A DNA stretch of 64,000 nucleotides from Microvirga massiliensis (GTDB lineage Bacteria; Pseudomonadota; Alphaproteobacteria; Rhizobiales; Beijerinckiaceae): positions 272,487-336,486 of the forward strand of contig NZ_LN811353.1 in NCBI RefSeq assembly GCF_001006805.1, given 5' to 3'. Below the pieces are notes generated by a model, which had not been told where the DNA came from, did not search any database, and saw nothing but the letters and a program-made list of their open reading frames with translations. A program made the position numbers and the translations under genes. Positions 26,651 to 35,543 of this stretch are shown piece by piece (within the stretch, counting starts at the first letter, position 1; each line of letters begins with the position of its first letter).

Positions 26651-26784
26651 GTGCGACTGGCCCTACCCGGAATACCGTCATGCCGACAGGCATCATCGGA
26701 TCGGCCGATGGTTTTCTTCCTGGCCGGAATGGTGGATTCTCCGGAGGACCGGCCGAGGTGCTTGACCCGATGACGTTGCGATGA
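26647..26784 (+). CDS. Small linker ORF in the ABC operon (45 aa, doubtful)
   Basis: A 45-codon frame that begins on the stop of the DppC-like gene (ATGA) and ends on the start of the DppD-like gene (ATGA at 26781). The product would be Gly/Pro-rich with no helix or motif I recognise. It fills the only long gap in the operon. Either it encodes a small protein or it keeps ribosomes running between the permease and ATPase genes. No independent ribosome site is evident. Confidence 0.3.
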   Translation: MSATGPTRNTVMPTGIIGSADGFLPGRNGGFSGGPAEVLDPMTLR

Positions 26785-27773
26785 GCGAACCTGTCCTCTC
26801 CGTCCGCGATCTCCGGGTCGAATTCGTCACACGCCGCGGCATCCTGAAGGCGATCGACGGCATATCCTTCGATATCGCGAAGGGCGAGGTGCTCGGGGTC
26901 GTGGGCGAGTCCGGGGCCGGGAAGTCGGTGACCGGCTCCGCCGTCATCGGGCTCATCGATCTACCCGGCCGGATCGCCGGCGGCGAGATCTGGCTTTCGG
27001 GCACCCGGATCGACAATCTTCGCCCGGAGGAGATGCGCCGCATTCGCGGCAAGCGCATCGGGATGATCTTCCAGGACCCGCTCACGAGCCTCAATCCGCT
27101 CTACCGGGTCGGCGAGCAGCTCATAGAGACCATCCAGACTCATACGAACCTGTCAGCCGCCGCGGCACGAAAGCGGGCCATCGAGCTTCTCACGGAGGTC
27201 GGGATCCCCGCGCCCGAGAAGCGTATCGACGGCTATCCGCACGAGTTTTCCGGAGGCATGCGCCAGCGCGTGGTGATCGCGCTCGCGCTGTGCGTCGAGC
27301 CGGAGCTCATCATCGCGGACGAACCGACGACGGCCCTCGACGTCTCGGTCCAGGCGCAGATCATCAGCCTCCTGAAACGGCTCGGGCGGGATCACGGCAC
27401 GGCTATCATGCTGGTTACCCACGACATGGGCGTGATCGCCGAGACGGCGGACCGCGTCGCCGTCATGTATGCGGGGATCATCGCCGAGATCGGACCGGTT
27501 CGCGATGTCGTCCGGAACCCACTTCATCCCTATTCCCGGGGACTCATGGGCGCGATCCCGACGCTGGCGACCGATGCCGATCGGCTGGTGCAGATCCCGG
27601 GCGCGATGCCGCGGCTTTCCGCGATCCCACCGGGCTGCCCGTTCAATCCCCGCTGCCCGAACGTCTTCGCGCGCTGCCATGTCGAGCGGCCGGCGGCGAT
27701 CCAGCGCGACACGCATCGGGTTGCCTGCCACCTCTATGACGAGGAGCCTTTCAACACGGAGGCCGTTGCATGA
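26781..27773 (+). CDS. Peptide-type ABC transporter ATPase (DppD-like)
   Basis: A 330-residue ATPase with Walker [11 protein letters not shown]-loop [10 protein letters not shown], signature EFSGGMRQR, Walker [13 protein letters not shown] and H-loop VTHD. The C-terminal extension with the three-Cys motif [16 protein letters not shown] is typical of the DppD/OppD subfamily, where it can hold an Fe-S cluster. Starts at the ATGA that ends the 45-codon frame; ends at another ATGA (27770). Confidence 0.93.
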   Translation: MSEPVLSVRDLRVEFVTRRGILKAIDGISFDIAKGEVLGVVGESGAGKSVTGSAVIGLIDLPGRIAGGEIWLSGTRIDNLRPEEMRRIRGKRIGMIFQDPLTSLNPLYRVGEQLIETIQTHTNLSAAAARKRAIELLTEVGIPAPEKRIDGYPHEFSGGMRQRVVIALALCVEPELIIADEPTTALDVSVQAQIISLLKRLGRDHGTAIMLVTHDMGVIAETADRVAVMYAGIIAEIGPVRDVVRNPLHPYSRGLMGAIPTLATDADRLVQIPGAMPRLSAIPPGCPFNPRCPNVFARCHVERPAAIQRDTHRVACHLYDEEPFNTEAVA

Positions 27774-27859
27774 TGCGTGGTCACGCAACCTCGAGACGCT
27801 ACTCCCGTTTCGTCGATTATGGTGGCGAAACGCCAAGATATTTCAGGATCATTGCCTGA
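27770..27859 (+). CDS. Small linker ORF between the two ATPase genes (29 aa, doubtful)
   Basis: Starts on the stop of the DppD-like gene (ATGATG at 27770) and ends as TGATG on the ATG of the DppF-like gene (27857-27861). The short product ([17 protein letters not shown]...) is basic and has no recognisable feature. It mirrors the 45-codon frame at the preceding junction. It may only couple translation across the 85-base gap. Confidence 0.28.
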   Translation: MMRGHATSRRYSRFVDYGGETPRYFRIIA

Positions 27860-28857
27860 TGGCCGATTTCGTCGAGGTCGAGAATCTCCGCCGTGTCTTC
27901 GACGTTTCGAAGCCTTGGCTGAATCGCGTGCTCGAGGGGAGCGATCGTCAGTTGCTGCGCGCCGTCGACGGCGTGTCGTTCGGGATCGCAATGGGCGAGA
28001 CCTTCGCCCTCGTCGGCGAATCCGGCTCCGGCAAGTCGACCGTTGCCCGCATGGTGGTGGGCCTTCTGCCTCCGAGCTCCGGCGAGGTCCGCATCGCCGG
28101 GATCTCCATGACGGACCCCCGAGCGACCGCGGAGCGCCAGCGCCTCCGGCGTCGCATTCAGATGGTCTTCCAGGATCCCTATGCGAGCCTCAATCCCCGC
28201 TGGCGCGTGGATCGCATCATCGCCGAGCCGATCCAGGCGTTCCGTCTTCTGCGGAGCGAGGCAGAGATCCGCGAGCGCGTCGGCGAACTCCTGGGCCTCG
28301 TCGGTCTTCACCCGGATGACGGCAGCAAATATCCGCATGAGTTCTCTGGCGGCCAGCGGCAGCGCATTGCGATCGCCCGGGCGCTTGCATCGGATGCCGA
28401 GTTCATCGTCTGCGACGAACCGACCTCGGCGCTCGACGTCTCGGTCCAGGCGCAGATCCTCAATCTCATGCGTGACTTGCAGGACCGCCTGGGGCTGACC
28501 TATCTGTTCATCAGCCATAACCTCGCCGTCGTGCGCCACATGGCGACCCGGATCGGGGTGATGTATCTCGGCCGCATCGTCGAGATTTCAGGCGGGCGCG
28601 AGCTCTTCTCGGAACCGAAGCACCCCTACACACGCATGCTCCTCGATGCGGTGCCGGACCCTGCCATGACGGGACGCCAGCGGATAGCCGTGAGGGGCGA
28701 GGTCCCGAACCCGATCAATCCACCATCCGGCTGCACCTTCAACCCGCGTTGCCCCTTCGCGAACGAGCGCTGCCGCGAGGAAATCCCGGCGCTGCTCGGA
28801 GGTGTGGCCTGTCATGCCGTGCATGAGGGACGGATCACGGTTTCGGAGGCCGCGTAA
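27859..28857 (+). CDS. Peptide-type ABC transporter ATPase (DppF-like)
   Basis: A 332-residue ATPase: Walker A GESGSGKST, Q-loop FQDPYASLNP, signature EFSGGQRQR, Walker B FIVCDEPTSALD, H-loop ISHN, and the C-terminal GCTFNPRCPFANERC motif. It partners the DppD-like subunit. The ATG at 27859 lies at the head of the domain; a longer frame overlaps the upstream gene in the wrong context. Last gene of the operon, convergent with the O-antigen-ligase-like gene. Confidence 0.93.
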   Translation: MADFVEVENLRRVFDVSKPWLNRVLEGSDRQLLRAVDGVSFGIAMGETFALVGESGSGKSTVARMVVGLLPPSSGEVRIAGISMTDPRATAERQRLRRRIQMVFQDPYASLNPRWRVDRIIAEPIQAFRLLRSEAEIRERVGELLGLVGLHPDDGSKYPHEFSGGQRQRIAIARALASDAEFIVCDEPTSALDVSVQAQILNLMRDLQDRLGLTYLFISHNLAVVRHMATRIGVMYLGRIVEISGGRELFSEPKHPYTRMLLDAVPDPAMTGRQRIAVRGEVPNPINPPSGCTFNPRCPFANERCREEIPALLGGVACHAVHEGRITVSEAA

Positions 28858-28894
28858 CCTGTCCGAAGGGACAATGCCTACGAACCCCGGCCAT

Positions 28895-28938
28895 CCTATC
28901 CGCGAATACGGTCGGGCCTATCCGCGAATACGGTCGGG
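28895..28938. repeat. Perfect tandem duplication, 2 x 22 bp
   Basis: Two identical adjacent 22-base units beginning CCTATCCGCGAATACGG, at 28895-28916 and 28917-28938, in the short gap between the convergent DppF-like and O-antigen-ligase-like genes. Probably a recent slippage or local duplication, and a possible variable-number site. Confidence 0.85.
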
Positions 28939-28983
28939 GACCCCCTATCTGGAGCGATGCGTGCCTGCGTCGCGCTCCGAGCG

Positions 28984-30189
28984 TCACCGGCTCCCGTGGA
29001 TGAAGGCCTTCGGACGCGTCGTGCGGAACTGGCCGCGCTCGATGGCTACGAAGAGAAGCGCGGCCACGGCCACAGCCGTCAGCCACCAGATCTGCGCCGT
29101 GCCGATCCCGAGGCAGGCAAAGCCATAGGTGCTCGCGAAGCCTGCCATCATCCCTGGGATGAGGAGCGGGTGGTCGCGTCCGGCCCGCGCCGCGCCGCTC
29201 GCGAGCGCCACGGCCCCTGCGACGACTCCGACGAGCCCGAGCTCGTACCAGGATTCGAACAGGAGAGTAGAGGGCATCTCGTTCGGCAACCGTCCGATCA
29301 GCCGGCCGCGCAGAGCCGTTTCGAATCCGTGGCCGGTCACGAGCCGCGCAGGCTCGTTGAGGATGACGTTCCGCCAGACCTCAAGGGAGGCCAGCACATC
29401 CGTCATGTTCGCGGGAAGCACGCGAAGAAGCGGCGGCAACACGAACGGGATGAGTGGTGCGAGGATGAGGAGGCCTGCCATTGCGAGAGATGTCGCTTTC
29501 ACGCCGAAAGCCGGAGACAGGCTCGTGACCGCGAAGGCGACGGCGCCGATCAGGAGTCCCTGTATCGGCAGTGGATGCGGCGCAAGGAGCGCTGCAATGG
29601 CGACGACGAGCACGAGGAGCCCGCCCTCGAGACGCCGCCCGCGGGAGACCAGCCAGGCCACGGCGGGCCAGAGCGCGAGCGCCAGGACGATGAGCCCGCG
29701 TTCGAGGTTCTGTCCGTCCTCGTCCATGGGTTTGCCCATCTGCAGGCCGACCGCGGCGATCCCCGCCAGGGCCGCCGCCGCCACGCCGACCGGCAGGAGG
29801 TAGAGATTGGCGGAACGCATGCGTTCGGGGAGGGCGAGGATGCCCGCAATGGTCAGGGCCACGAGCCCGATAATGTTGAACAACCGCTCCGAGGCTTCGG
29901 CCAGGAACGGAGTCCAGAGGAGCGACAGGCCGCACCAGAACAGGACGAGGCCGGCGGACAGGCCGACGCGGGAGCTCGCGATCCGGCGCAATGTGGGGCC
30001 GGCGGGCCGGCCCGTGCGATCCAGGGCCGAGGCGATGATGAGCAGGATGATCCCGAGAGGTGCGAGCACGACGACGCCCCGCCGCGTGAAGAGCGCGGCC
30101 ACCGGCAGGGCGAGCATGAAAATGGCGAAGCCGAGACGGCGCAGAAGCGCCGCGGCATCGGCAGCCGGATCGGTGAGCGCAGTCGGCAT
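28984..30189 (-). CDS. O-antigen ligase/polymerase-like membrane protein (Wzy_C type)
   Basis: A 401-residue protein with about 11 membrane helices and one large periplasmic loop in the second half (WRNVILNEPARLVTGHGFETALRGRLIGRLPNEMPSTLLFESWYELG), the layout and loop motif (GHGFxT...H/E) of WaaL/Wzy-type proteins. These transfer or polymerise lipid-linked glycans in the periplasm. The ATG at 30189 opens directly onto the short cytoplasmic N-terminus; an extra 89 residues upstream look non-coding. It stands alone, so its glycan is not known. Confidence 0.8.
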   Translation of the reverse strand: MPTALTDPAADAAALLRRLGFAIFMLALPVAALFTRRGVVVLAPLGIILLIIASALDRTGRPAGPTLRRIASSRVGLSAGLVLFWCGLSLLWTPFLAEASERLFNIIGLVALTIAGILALPERMRSANLYLLPVGVAAAALAGIAAVGLQMGKPMDEDGQNLERGLIVLALALWPAVAWLVSRGRRLEGGLLVLVVAIAALLAPHPLPIQGLLIGAVAFAVTSLSPAFGVKATSLAMAGLLILAPLIPFVLPPLLRVLPANMTDVLASLEVWRNVILNEPARLVTGHGFETALRGRLIGRLPNEMPSTLLFESWYELGLVGVVAGAVALASGAARAGRDHPLLIPGMMAGFASTYGFACLGIGTAQIWWLTAVAVAALLFVAIERGQFRTTRPKAFIHGSR

Positions 30190-30373
30190 GGCCTGAGGGA
30201 AGATCCCGTGACGGAGATAAGCCTTAATCTCCCCCGACGCTAATCGACACTGCGCTGCAAAGCTGTAGGTGCAGTGCAACACTCCGTTCCGATACGGCTT
30301 CGACTGGCGGGGCCGACCCTTGACGGCAGTCCGTTCGGCCGAGCCGACCGGCTGCCGCTCCGGGCAGAGGCAA

Positions 30374-31261
30374 TCAGGCTTCGTTCTGCCCACGCAGGAA
30401 GCGAATGATCCCCGAGAAATCCTCGCCGGCGTGCCCTGCGGCATTGAAGACCGCATAGAGCTGCGCGGCCTCCGCGCCGAGCGGCGTCGTGGCTCCGGAA
30501 GCGAGTGCCGCCTCCTGGGCGAGCTTGAGGTCCTTGAGCATCAGCGCGGCCGCGAAGCCCGGCCGATACTCGTTGTTCGCGGGCGAGGCCGGCACGGGCC
30601 CCGGGACCGGGCAATAGGTCGTGAGCGACCAACACTGGCCCGAGGAGGTCGAGGCGACATCGAACAGCGCCTGGTGGGACAGGCCCAGCTTCTCGGCCAG
30701 GACGAAGGCCTCCGAGACTCCGATCATCGAGATCCCGAGGATCATGTTGTTGCAGATCTTGGCGGCCTGCCCGGCGCCCGCCTCGCCGCAATGGACGACG
30801 CGCTTGCCCATGACCGAGAGGAGCGGTTCGCCGCGCGAGAAGGCCTCGGTGCTGCCGCCTGCCATGAAGGTGAGGGTCGCGGCCTTGGCGCCGCCGACGC
30901 CGCCGGAGACCGGCGCGTCAAGCGAAAGGAGCCCGCGCTCGCTCGCCATCGCGTGCGCCTTGCGCGAGCTCTCAACATCGATTGTCGAGGAATCGATCAC
31001 CAGCGTGCCGGGCTTCATGGCCGGCAGGATGTCGCTCCAGACCTGCAGCACGTGATGGCCGGTGGGCAGCATGGTGACGACCGCCTCGGCCTCGGCGACG
31101 GCCTCGCGAGCTGAGGATGCAATCGTCACGCCATCCGCCTCGGCCTGCTGGCAGGAGGCCGGCACGAGATCGAACCCGACGACGCGGTGCTGCGCCTTGA
31201 CGAGATTGGCGGCCATCGGGCCGCCCATGTTGCCGAGACCGATAAAGGCGATCGCTGTCAT
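30374..31261 (-). CDS. mmsB: 3-hydroxyisobutyrate dehydrogenase
   Basis: A 295-residue NAD-dependent beta-hydroxyacid dehydrogenase of valine catabolism (3-hydroxyisobutyrate to methylmalonate semialdehyde). The Rossmann motif is FIGLGNMGGPMAANL at residues 6-20, the substrate-binding motif is DAPVSGGVGGA, the catalytic Lys lies in GAGQAAKICNNMIL, and KDLKLA is near the C-terminus. The sequence AGGGAGGAAA precedes the ATG. It is the last gene of the operon with mmsA, an acyl-CoA dehydrogenase and a small membrane protein. Confidence 0.95.
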   Translation of the reverse strand: MTAIAFIGLGNMGGPMAANLVKAQHRVVGFDLVPASCQQAEADGVTIASSAREAVAEAEAVVTMLPTGHHVLQVWSDILPAMKPGTLVIDSSTIDVESSRKAHAMASERGLLSLDAPVSGGVGGAKAATLTFMAGGSTEAFSRGEPLLSVMGKRVVHCGEAGAGQAAKICNNMILGISMIGVSEAFVLAEKLGLSHQALFDVASTSSGQCWSLTTYCPVPGPVPASPANNEYRPGFAAALMLKDLKLAQEAALASGATTPLGAEAAQLYAVFNAAGHAGEDFSGIIRFLRGQNEA

Positions 31262-31300
31262 GGCACTTTCCTCCCTTGCGATGCTAAACTTTGCTGCATC

Positions 31301-31672
31301 TCAGCCTCGCCGCGTCCGCCAGACCGACACCGCGAGGGCGAAGCCGTAGAACCACAGAATGATCGAGCCGAAGACCTTGTCGAGCGCCGGATCGAGAGCC
31401 GGAAAGAAAACGGCGAAATGCGATCCGACTGCAGCCATCACGAGCATGCCCGGCACGGCGACAAGCGCCATCGCCTGTGCGGATTCCATGACCCGCGCGG
31501 CCGCGAGACGGTGCACGAAATAGCCGAGAAGCATCCCAAGCAAGGCAGCCACGGCGAAATTGATCTGGAATGCGCGTCGCCCTTCGATGAAGAAGTATGG
31601 ACCCGCGAGGGCGAACAGGGCGAGAATGGCGGCCGCGATCCCGAACCCGACCCCGAGCGCGCGCAGGATCAC
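31301..31672 (-). CDS. Small four-helix membrane protein in the valine operon
   Basis: A 123-residue protein with about four membrane helices (residues 10-28, 36-55, 70-90, 100-118) and no recognised motif. It lies 12 bases after the acyl-CoA dehydrogenase stop and 39 bases before mmsB, clearly inside the operon. A transport or membrane-tethering role for valine intermediates is speculation. Confidence 0.75.
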   Translation of the reverse strand: MILRALGVGFGIAAAILALFALAGPYFFIEGRRAFQINFAVAALLGMLLGYFVHRLAAARVMESAQAMALVAVPGMLVMAAVGSHFAVFFPALDPALDKVFGSIILWFYGFALAVSVWRTRRG

Positions 31673-31684
31673 GATCCCTCTCCG

Positions 31685-32836
31685 TCAGGTATTCCCGCGT
31701 CCCACGAGATTGCGGGCCACGATCAGGCGCATGATCTCGTTGGTGCCCTCGAGGATCTGGTGCACCCGCAAATCGCGGACGATCTTCTCGATGCCGTAAT
31801 CCGCGAGATAGCCGTAGCCGCCATGGATCTGCAGGGCTTCGTTGGCGATCTCGAAGCCTCGGTCGGTCGCGATGCGCTTGGCCATCGCGCAGAGTTGGGT
31901 TGCGTCGAGCGCCTTGGCATCGAGCGCGGCCGCGGCGCGCCACAGAAAGGTGCGCGCAGCCTCGAGCTCCGTCGCCATATCCGCGAGCTTGAACTGCAGC
32001 GCCTGGAAATCGGCGATCCGCTGCCCGAAGGCGCGCCGCTCCCGGGCATAGGCCAGTGACTTGTCGAGGGCGGCCTGGGCACCGCCGAGCGAGCAGGCGC
32101 CGATATTGAGACGCCCGCCGTCGAGCCCGGCCATGGCGATCTTGAAGCCGATGCCCTCGTCTCCGAGCCGGTTCGCGACGGGGACGCGCGCATCCTCGAA
32201 GATGACCTGCCGCGTCGGCTGCGCGTTCCAGCCCATCTTGCGCTCGTTCGCGCCGAAGGAGAGGCCGGGCGTGTCCTTCTCGACGACGAGAGTCGAAATG
32301 CCCGACGCACCTCCCTCGGAGGTGCGCACCATCGTAACGTAGAGATCCGACACGCCGGCGCCGGAGATGAACTGCTTGGCGCCGTTGACGACGTAGTGAT
32401 CGCCGTTACGCACCGCGCGGGTGCGGAGCGCCGCTGCGTCGGAGCCCGCGCCCGGTTCCGTCAGGCAATAGCTTGCGAGATGCTCCATCGTGCAGAGCGT
32501 CGGGATGAAGCGGTTTCGCTGCTCGTCCGAGCCGAAGCGGTCGATCATCCACGCGGCCATGTTGTGGATCGAGATATAGGCCGAGACCGTCGGGCAGCCC
32601 GTCGCAAGGGCCTCGAAGATCAGCGCCGCATCGAGCCGTGTCAGCCCGGATCCGCCGACATCGTCGCCAATGTAGATGCCACCCATGCCAAGGGCCGCGG
32701 CCTCGCGCATGACGTCGACAGGAAAATGCTTTTCCTCATCCCAGGCGACGGCGTTCGGCGCGAGCTTCTCCGCCGCGAAACTCTGCGCCATCTCGCGAAT
32801 GGCGAGTTGGTCCTCGGTGAGGCTGAAATTGCTCAT
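31685..32836 (-). CDS. Acyl-CoA dehydrogenase, isobutyryl-CoA type
   Basis: A 383-residue flavoenzyme that should oxidise isobutyryl-CoA to methacrylyl-CoA. Family signatures are [16 protein letters not shown] and [37 protein letters not shown], where Glu in LEGTNE is the probable catalytic base. The ATG at 32836 gives the standard start [20 protein letters not shown]. It stands 61 bases after mmsA on the same strand, which makes the isobutyryl-CoA assignment likely. Confidence 0.92.
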   Translation of the reverse strand: MSNFSLTEDQLAIREMAQSFAAEKLAPNAVAWDEEKHFPVDVMREAAALGMGGIYIGDDVGGSGLTRLDAALIFEALATGCPTVSAYISIHNMAAWMIDRFGSDEQRNRFIPTLCTMEHLASYCLTEPGAGSDAAALRTRAVRNGDHYVVNGAKQFISGAGVSDLYVTMVRTSEGGASGISTLVVEKDTPGLSFGANERKMGWNAQPTRQVIFEDARVPVANRLGDEGIGFKIAMAGLDGGRLNIGACSLGGAQAALDKSLAYARERRAFGQRIADFQALQFKLADMATELEAARTFLWRAAAALDAKALDATQLCAMAKRIATDRGFEIANEALQIHGGYGYLADYGIEKIVRDLRVHQILEGTNEIMRLIVARNLVGRGNT

Positions 32837-32897
32837 GACCGCCCCCGGCGTGGCAAGCCGGGCGCACGGAGAATCCACGCGCCCGGGTGCTGCTTGA

Positions 32898-34394
32898 TTA
32901 CTGCATCGTCGGGATGACGAATTCCGCGCCTTCCTTCACGCCGGAGGGCCAACGCGAGGTGACGGTCTTGGTCTTGGTGTAGAAGCGGATCGCGTCCGGC
33001 CCGTGCTGGTTGAGATCGCCGAAGCCGGAGCGCTTCCAGCCCCCGAAGGTGTAGTAGGCGATCGGAACCGGGATCGGCACGTTGATGCCGACCATTCCGA
33101 CCTCGACCTTTGCCGCGAAGTCGCGTGCCGCATCACCATCACGGGTGAAGATCGCGACGCCGTTCCCGTATTCGTGCTCCGTCGGGAGGCGGAGCGCCTC
33201 CTCGTAGTTCTTCGCGCGCACCACGGAGAGAACCGGGCCGAAGATCTCCTCCTTGTAGATGCGCATGTCCGACGTCACCTCGTCGAAGAGGCAGCCGCCC
33301 ATGTAGAAGCCGTTCTCATAGCCCTGCATGCGGAAGTTGCGGCCATCGACGACGAGCTTCGCGCCCTCCTGCACGCCGAGATCGACATACTCGCGCACCT
33401 TCTGGAGGTGCTGGCGTGTCACGAGAGGGCCGTAATCGGCCGACGGATCCGTCGAAGGGCCGATCTTCAGGCTCTCGACACGCGGGATCAGCTTCTCCAT
33501 CAGCGTATCGGCGGTCGCCTTGCCGACCGGAACCGCGACCGAGACCGCCATGCAGCGCTCGCCTGCCGAGCCATAGCCGGCGCCGATCAGCGCATCGACG
33601 GCCTGGTTCATGTCCGCATCGGGCATGATGATCATGTGGTTTTTCGCGCCGCCGAAGCACTGCGCGCGTTTGCCCGTCGCGCCAGCGCGCGCATAGACGT
33701 ATTCGGCAATGCTCGAGGAGCCCACGAAGCCGACGGCCTTGATGTCGGGATCGTCCAGGATCGCGTCGACGGCTTCCTTGTCGCCGTTGACGACGTTCAG
33801 GATGCCGGCCGGCAGGCCCGCCTCGATCATGAGCTCCGCAAGGCGCATTGGCACGCCGGGGTCACGCTCCGAAGGCTTGAGAATGAAGGCGTTGCCGACC
33901 GCGATCGCCGGCGCGAACTTCCACATCGGGATCATGGCCGGGAAGTTGAACGGCGTGATGCCAGCGACCACGCCGAGGGGTTGGCGCATCGAATAGATGT
34001 CGATGCCCGGGCCAGCGCCTTCGGTGTATTCGCCCTTCATGAGGTGCGGAATTCCGCAGGAGAACTCGACGACTTCGACGCCGCGCTGGATGTCGCCTTT
34101 GGCATCGGGGATGGTCTTGCCGTGTTCGCGCGCGAGGAGATCCGCAAGCGAGTCCATGTTCTTGGCGACGAGGTCGAGAAACCTCATCATCACCCGCGCG
34201 CGCCGCTGCGGGTTCGTTGCGGCCCAGGCCGGCTGCGCCGCCTTGGCGTTCTCGACCGCTGCCCGAAGTTCGGCCCGGCTCGCGAGAGCCAACTCGCCGA
34301 TCACCTCGCCCGTCATGGGCTGGTAGATGTCCGACGTCCGGCCGGACGTGCCCGCGACTTCCTTCCCGCCGATGAAATGTCCCACCTTGCGCAT
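32898..34394 (-). CDS. mmsA: CoA-acylating methylmalonate-semialdehyde dehydrogenase
   Basis: A 498-residue ALDH-family enzyme of normal length that converts methylmalonate semialdehyde to propionyl-CoA (and malonate semialdehyde to acetyl-CoA). Motifs: [33 protein letters not shown], and the catalytic Cys in [14 protein letters not shown]. The CoA-acylating subfamily hallmark GERCMA is present. First gene of the operon; divergent from the LysR gene across a 143-base gap with two palindromes. Confidence 0.95.
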   Translation of the reverse strand: MRKVGHFIGGKEVAGTSGRTSDIYQPMTGEVIGELALASRAELRAAVENAKAAQPAWAATNPQRRARVMMRFLDLVAKNMDSLADLLAREHGKTIPDAKGDIQRGVEVVEFSCGIPHLMKGEYTEGAGPGIDIYSMRQPLGVVAGITPFNFPAMIPMWKFAPAIAVGNAFILKPSERDPGVPMRLAELMIEAGLPAGILNVVNGDKEAVDAILDDPDIKAVGFVGSSSIAEYVYARAGATGKRAQCFGGAKNHMIIMPDADMNQAVDALIGAGYGSAGERCMAVSVAVPVGKATADTLMEKLIPRVESLKIGPSTDPSADYGPLVTRQHLQKVREYVDLGVQEGAKLVVDGRNFRMQGYENGFYMGGCLFDEVTSDMRIYKEEIFGPVLSVVRAKNYEEALRLPTEHEYGNGVAIFTRDGDAARDFAAKVEVGMVGINVPIPVPIAYYTFGGWKRSGFGDLNQHGPDAIRFYTKTKTVTSRWPSGVKEGAEFVIPTMQ

Positions 34395-34456
34395 CGGATT
34401 TCCTCCAGCTTCTGCCGTACCGCCGGTGCCGGCCTCTGAAACAGCCGTCTATCATT

Positions 34457-34500
34457 CACAATTGTGCACGGCTATAGGCGAATTCGAAGCACGATCGTGC
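34457..34500. promoter_or_regulatory. Two palindromes in the mmsA-lysR divergent promoter region
   Basis: CACAATTGTG (34457-34466) and GCACGATCGTGC (34489-34500) are both perfect palindromes. Their centres are 33 bp apart, close to three helical turns. They lie between the divergent mmsA and LysR genes, so they are good candidates for binding sites of the LysR protein or another dimeric regulator. No experiment is implied. Confidence 0.45.
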
Positions 34501-34537
34501 GTGAATGCCCATCCTTATGGGCGATGATACCAGACCA

Positions 34538-35434
34538 ATGAGCCGTTTCGACTGGGACGATCTGCGTTTCTTCCTCGCCGTAGCGCGGGCGGGCCGGCTG
34601 ACGATCGCGGCGCGCCGCCTCGGCGCCGACCACGCGACAGTCTCCCGGCGGATCTCCTCCCTCGAGAAAGCCCTGAAGGCGAAGCTCTTCGAGCGCCGGC
34701 CGCAAGGATATGCGCTCACGGGCCATGGCGAGCGCCTGCTCGCGAAGGCCGAGACGATGGAGACGCAGGCCCTTGCGGTGTCGAGCGAAATCGGCGGCGC
34801 GGACCTCGCCCTCTCGGGCACGGTGCGGATCGGAGCGCCGGACGGCTTCGGGACGTTCTTCCTGGCGCCGCGCACCGCGGTTTTTGCTGCGCAGTACCCC
34901 GATCTCGAAATCCAGCTCGTCGCGATGCCGCGGCTGCTGTCGCTGTCGAAGCGGGAGGCCGATGTCGCGATCTCGCTCGGACCCCCGAAGGAGGGTCGGA
35001 TCGTCGCCCGCAAGCTGACCGATTACCGGCTCGGCCTCTATGCGAGCCCTGATTATCTCGAGCGTCATCCGGCGATCACCACGCCGGAGGACCTGCACGC
35101 ACACGAGATGATCGGCTATATCGACGACCTCATCTTCGCGCCGGAACTCGACTACCTCGACGAGGTCTCGAAAGGCCTGCGCCCGCGCCTGCAGAGTTCC
35201 AACCTCATCGCCCAGGTCGAGGCCGCGCTGGCGGGGGCCGGAATCTGCGTGCTGCCGCATTTTATGGCGGTGCGGGAACCGCGCCTCGTCTCGGTCCTGC
35301 CCGAGGCGGTGGGGATCATCCGGTCGTTCTGGCTGATCGTCCATGCTGACCTGAAAGAAGTCGCGCGCATCCGGGCGACGATGGATTTCATCGTCCGGGA
35401 GGTGAAGGCAGCGCGCGGGTTGTTCGTCCCGTGA
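34538..35434 (+). CDS. LysR-family transcriptional regulator
   Basis: A 298-residue regulator. The N-terminal winged helix-turn-helix reads FDWDDLRFFLAVARAGRLTIAARRLGADHATVSRRISSLEKAL, followed by a LysR substrate-binding domain (LSGTVRIGAPDGFG...). The ATG at 34538 is chosen because it gives the usual short N-terminus; starts at 34505 and 34517 are possible. It is divergent from mmsA, the common place for a LysR regulator of valine or 3-hydroxyisobutyrate catabolism, so it most likely controls that operon. Confidence 0.9.
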   Translation: MSRFDWDDLRFFLAVARAGRLTIAARRLGADHATVSRRISSLEKALKAKLFERRPQGYALTGHGERLLAKAETMETQALAVSSEIGGADLALSGTVRIGAPDGFGTFFLAPRTAVFAAQYPDLEIQLVAMPRLLSLSKREADVAISLGPPKEGRIVARKLTDYRLGLYASPDYLERHPAITTPEDLHAHEMIGYIDDLIFAPELDYLDEVSKGLRPRLQSSNLIAQVEAALAGAGICVLPHFMAVREPRLVSVLPEAVGIIRSFWLIVHADLKEVARIRATMDFIVREVKAARGLFVP

Positions 35435-35543
35435 GCGACGCTGTCATCAGAGCGTCACGAAGAGCGGCTCTTCACGGGCGCCGTTCCCGGAAAAATCCGT
35501 ATCCCGCTGCTCCCTCCTTTTCACACGGCGCTTGTCTCCGCGC

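Noticed and set aside
28895..28938. CRISPR-like array
   Set aside because: Only two adjacent units with no spacers and no cas genes; it is a simple tandem duplication.
28957..30243. 428-codon plus-strand frame antisense to the O-antigen-ligase-like gene
   Set aside because: Arg/Glu/His-rich shadow translation; the minus strand gives a coherent membrane protein.
33003..34439. 478-codon plus-strand frame antisense to mmsA
   Set aside because: mmsA is unmistakable on the minus strand; the other frame has the typical His/Arg/Asp-rich shadow composition.
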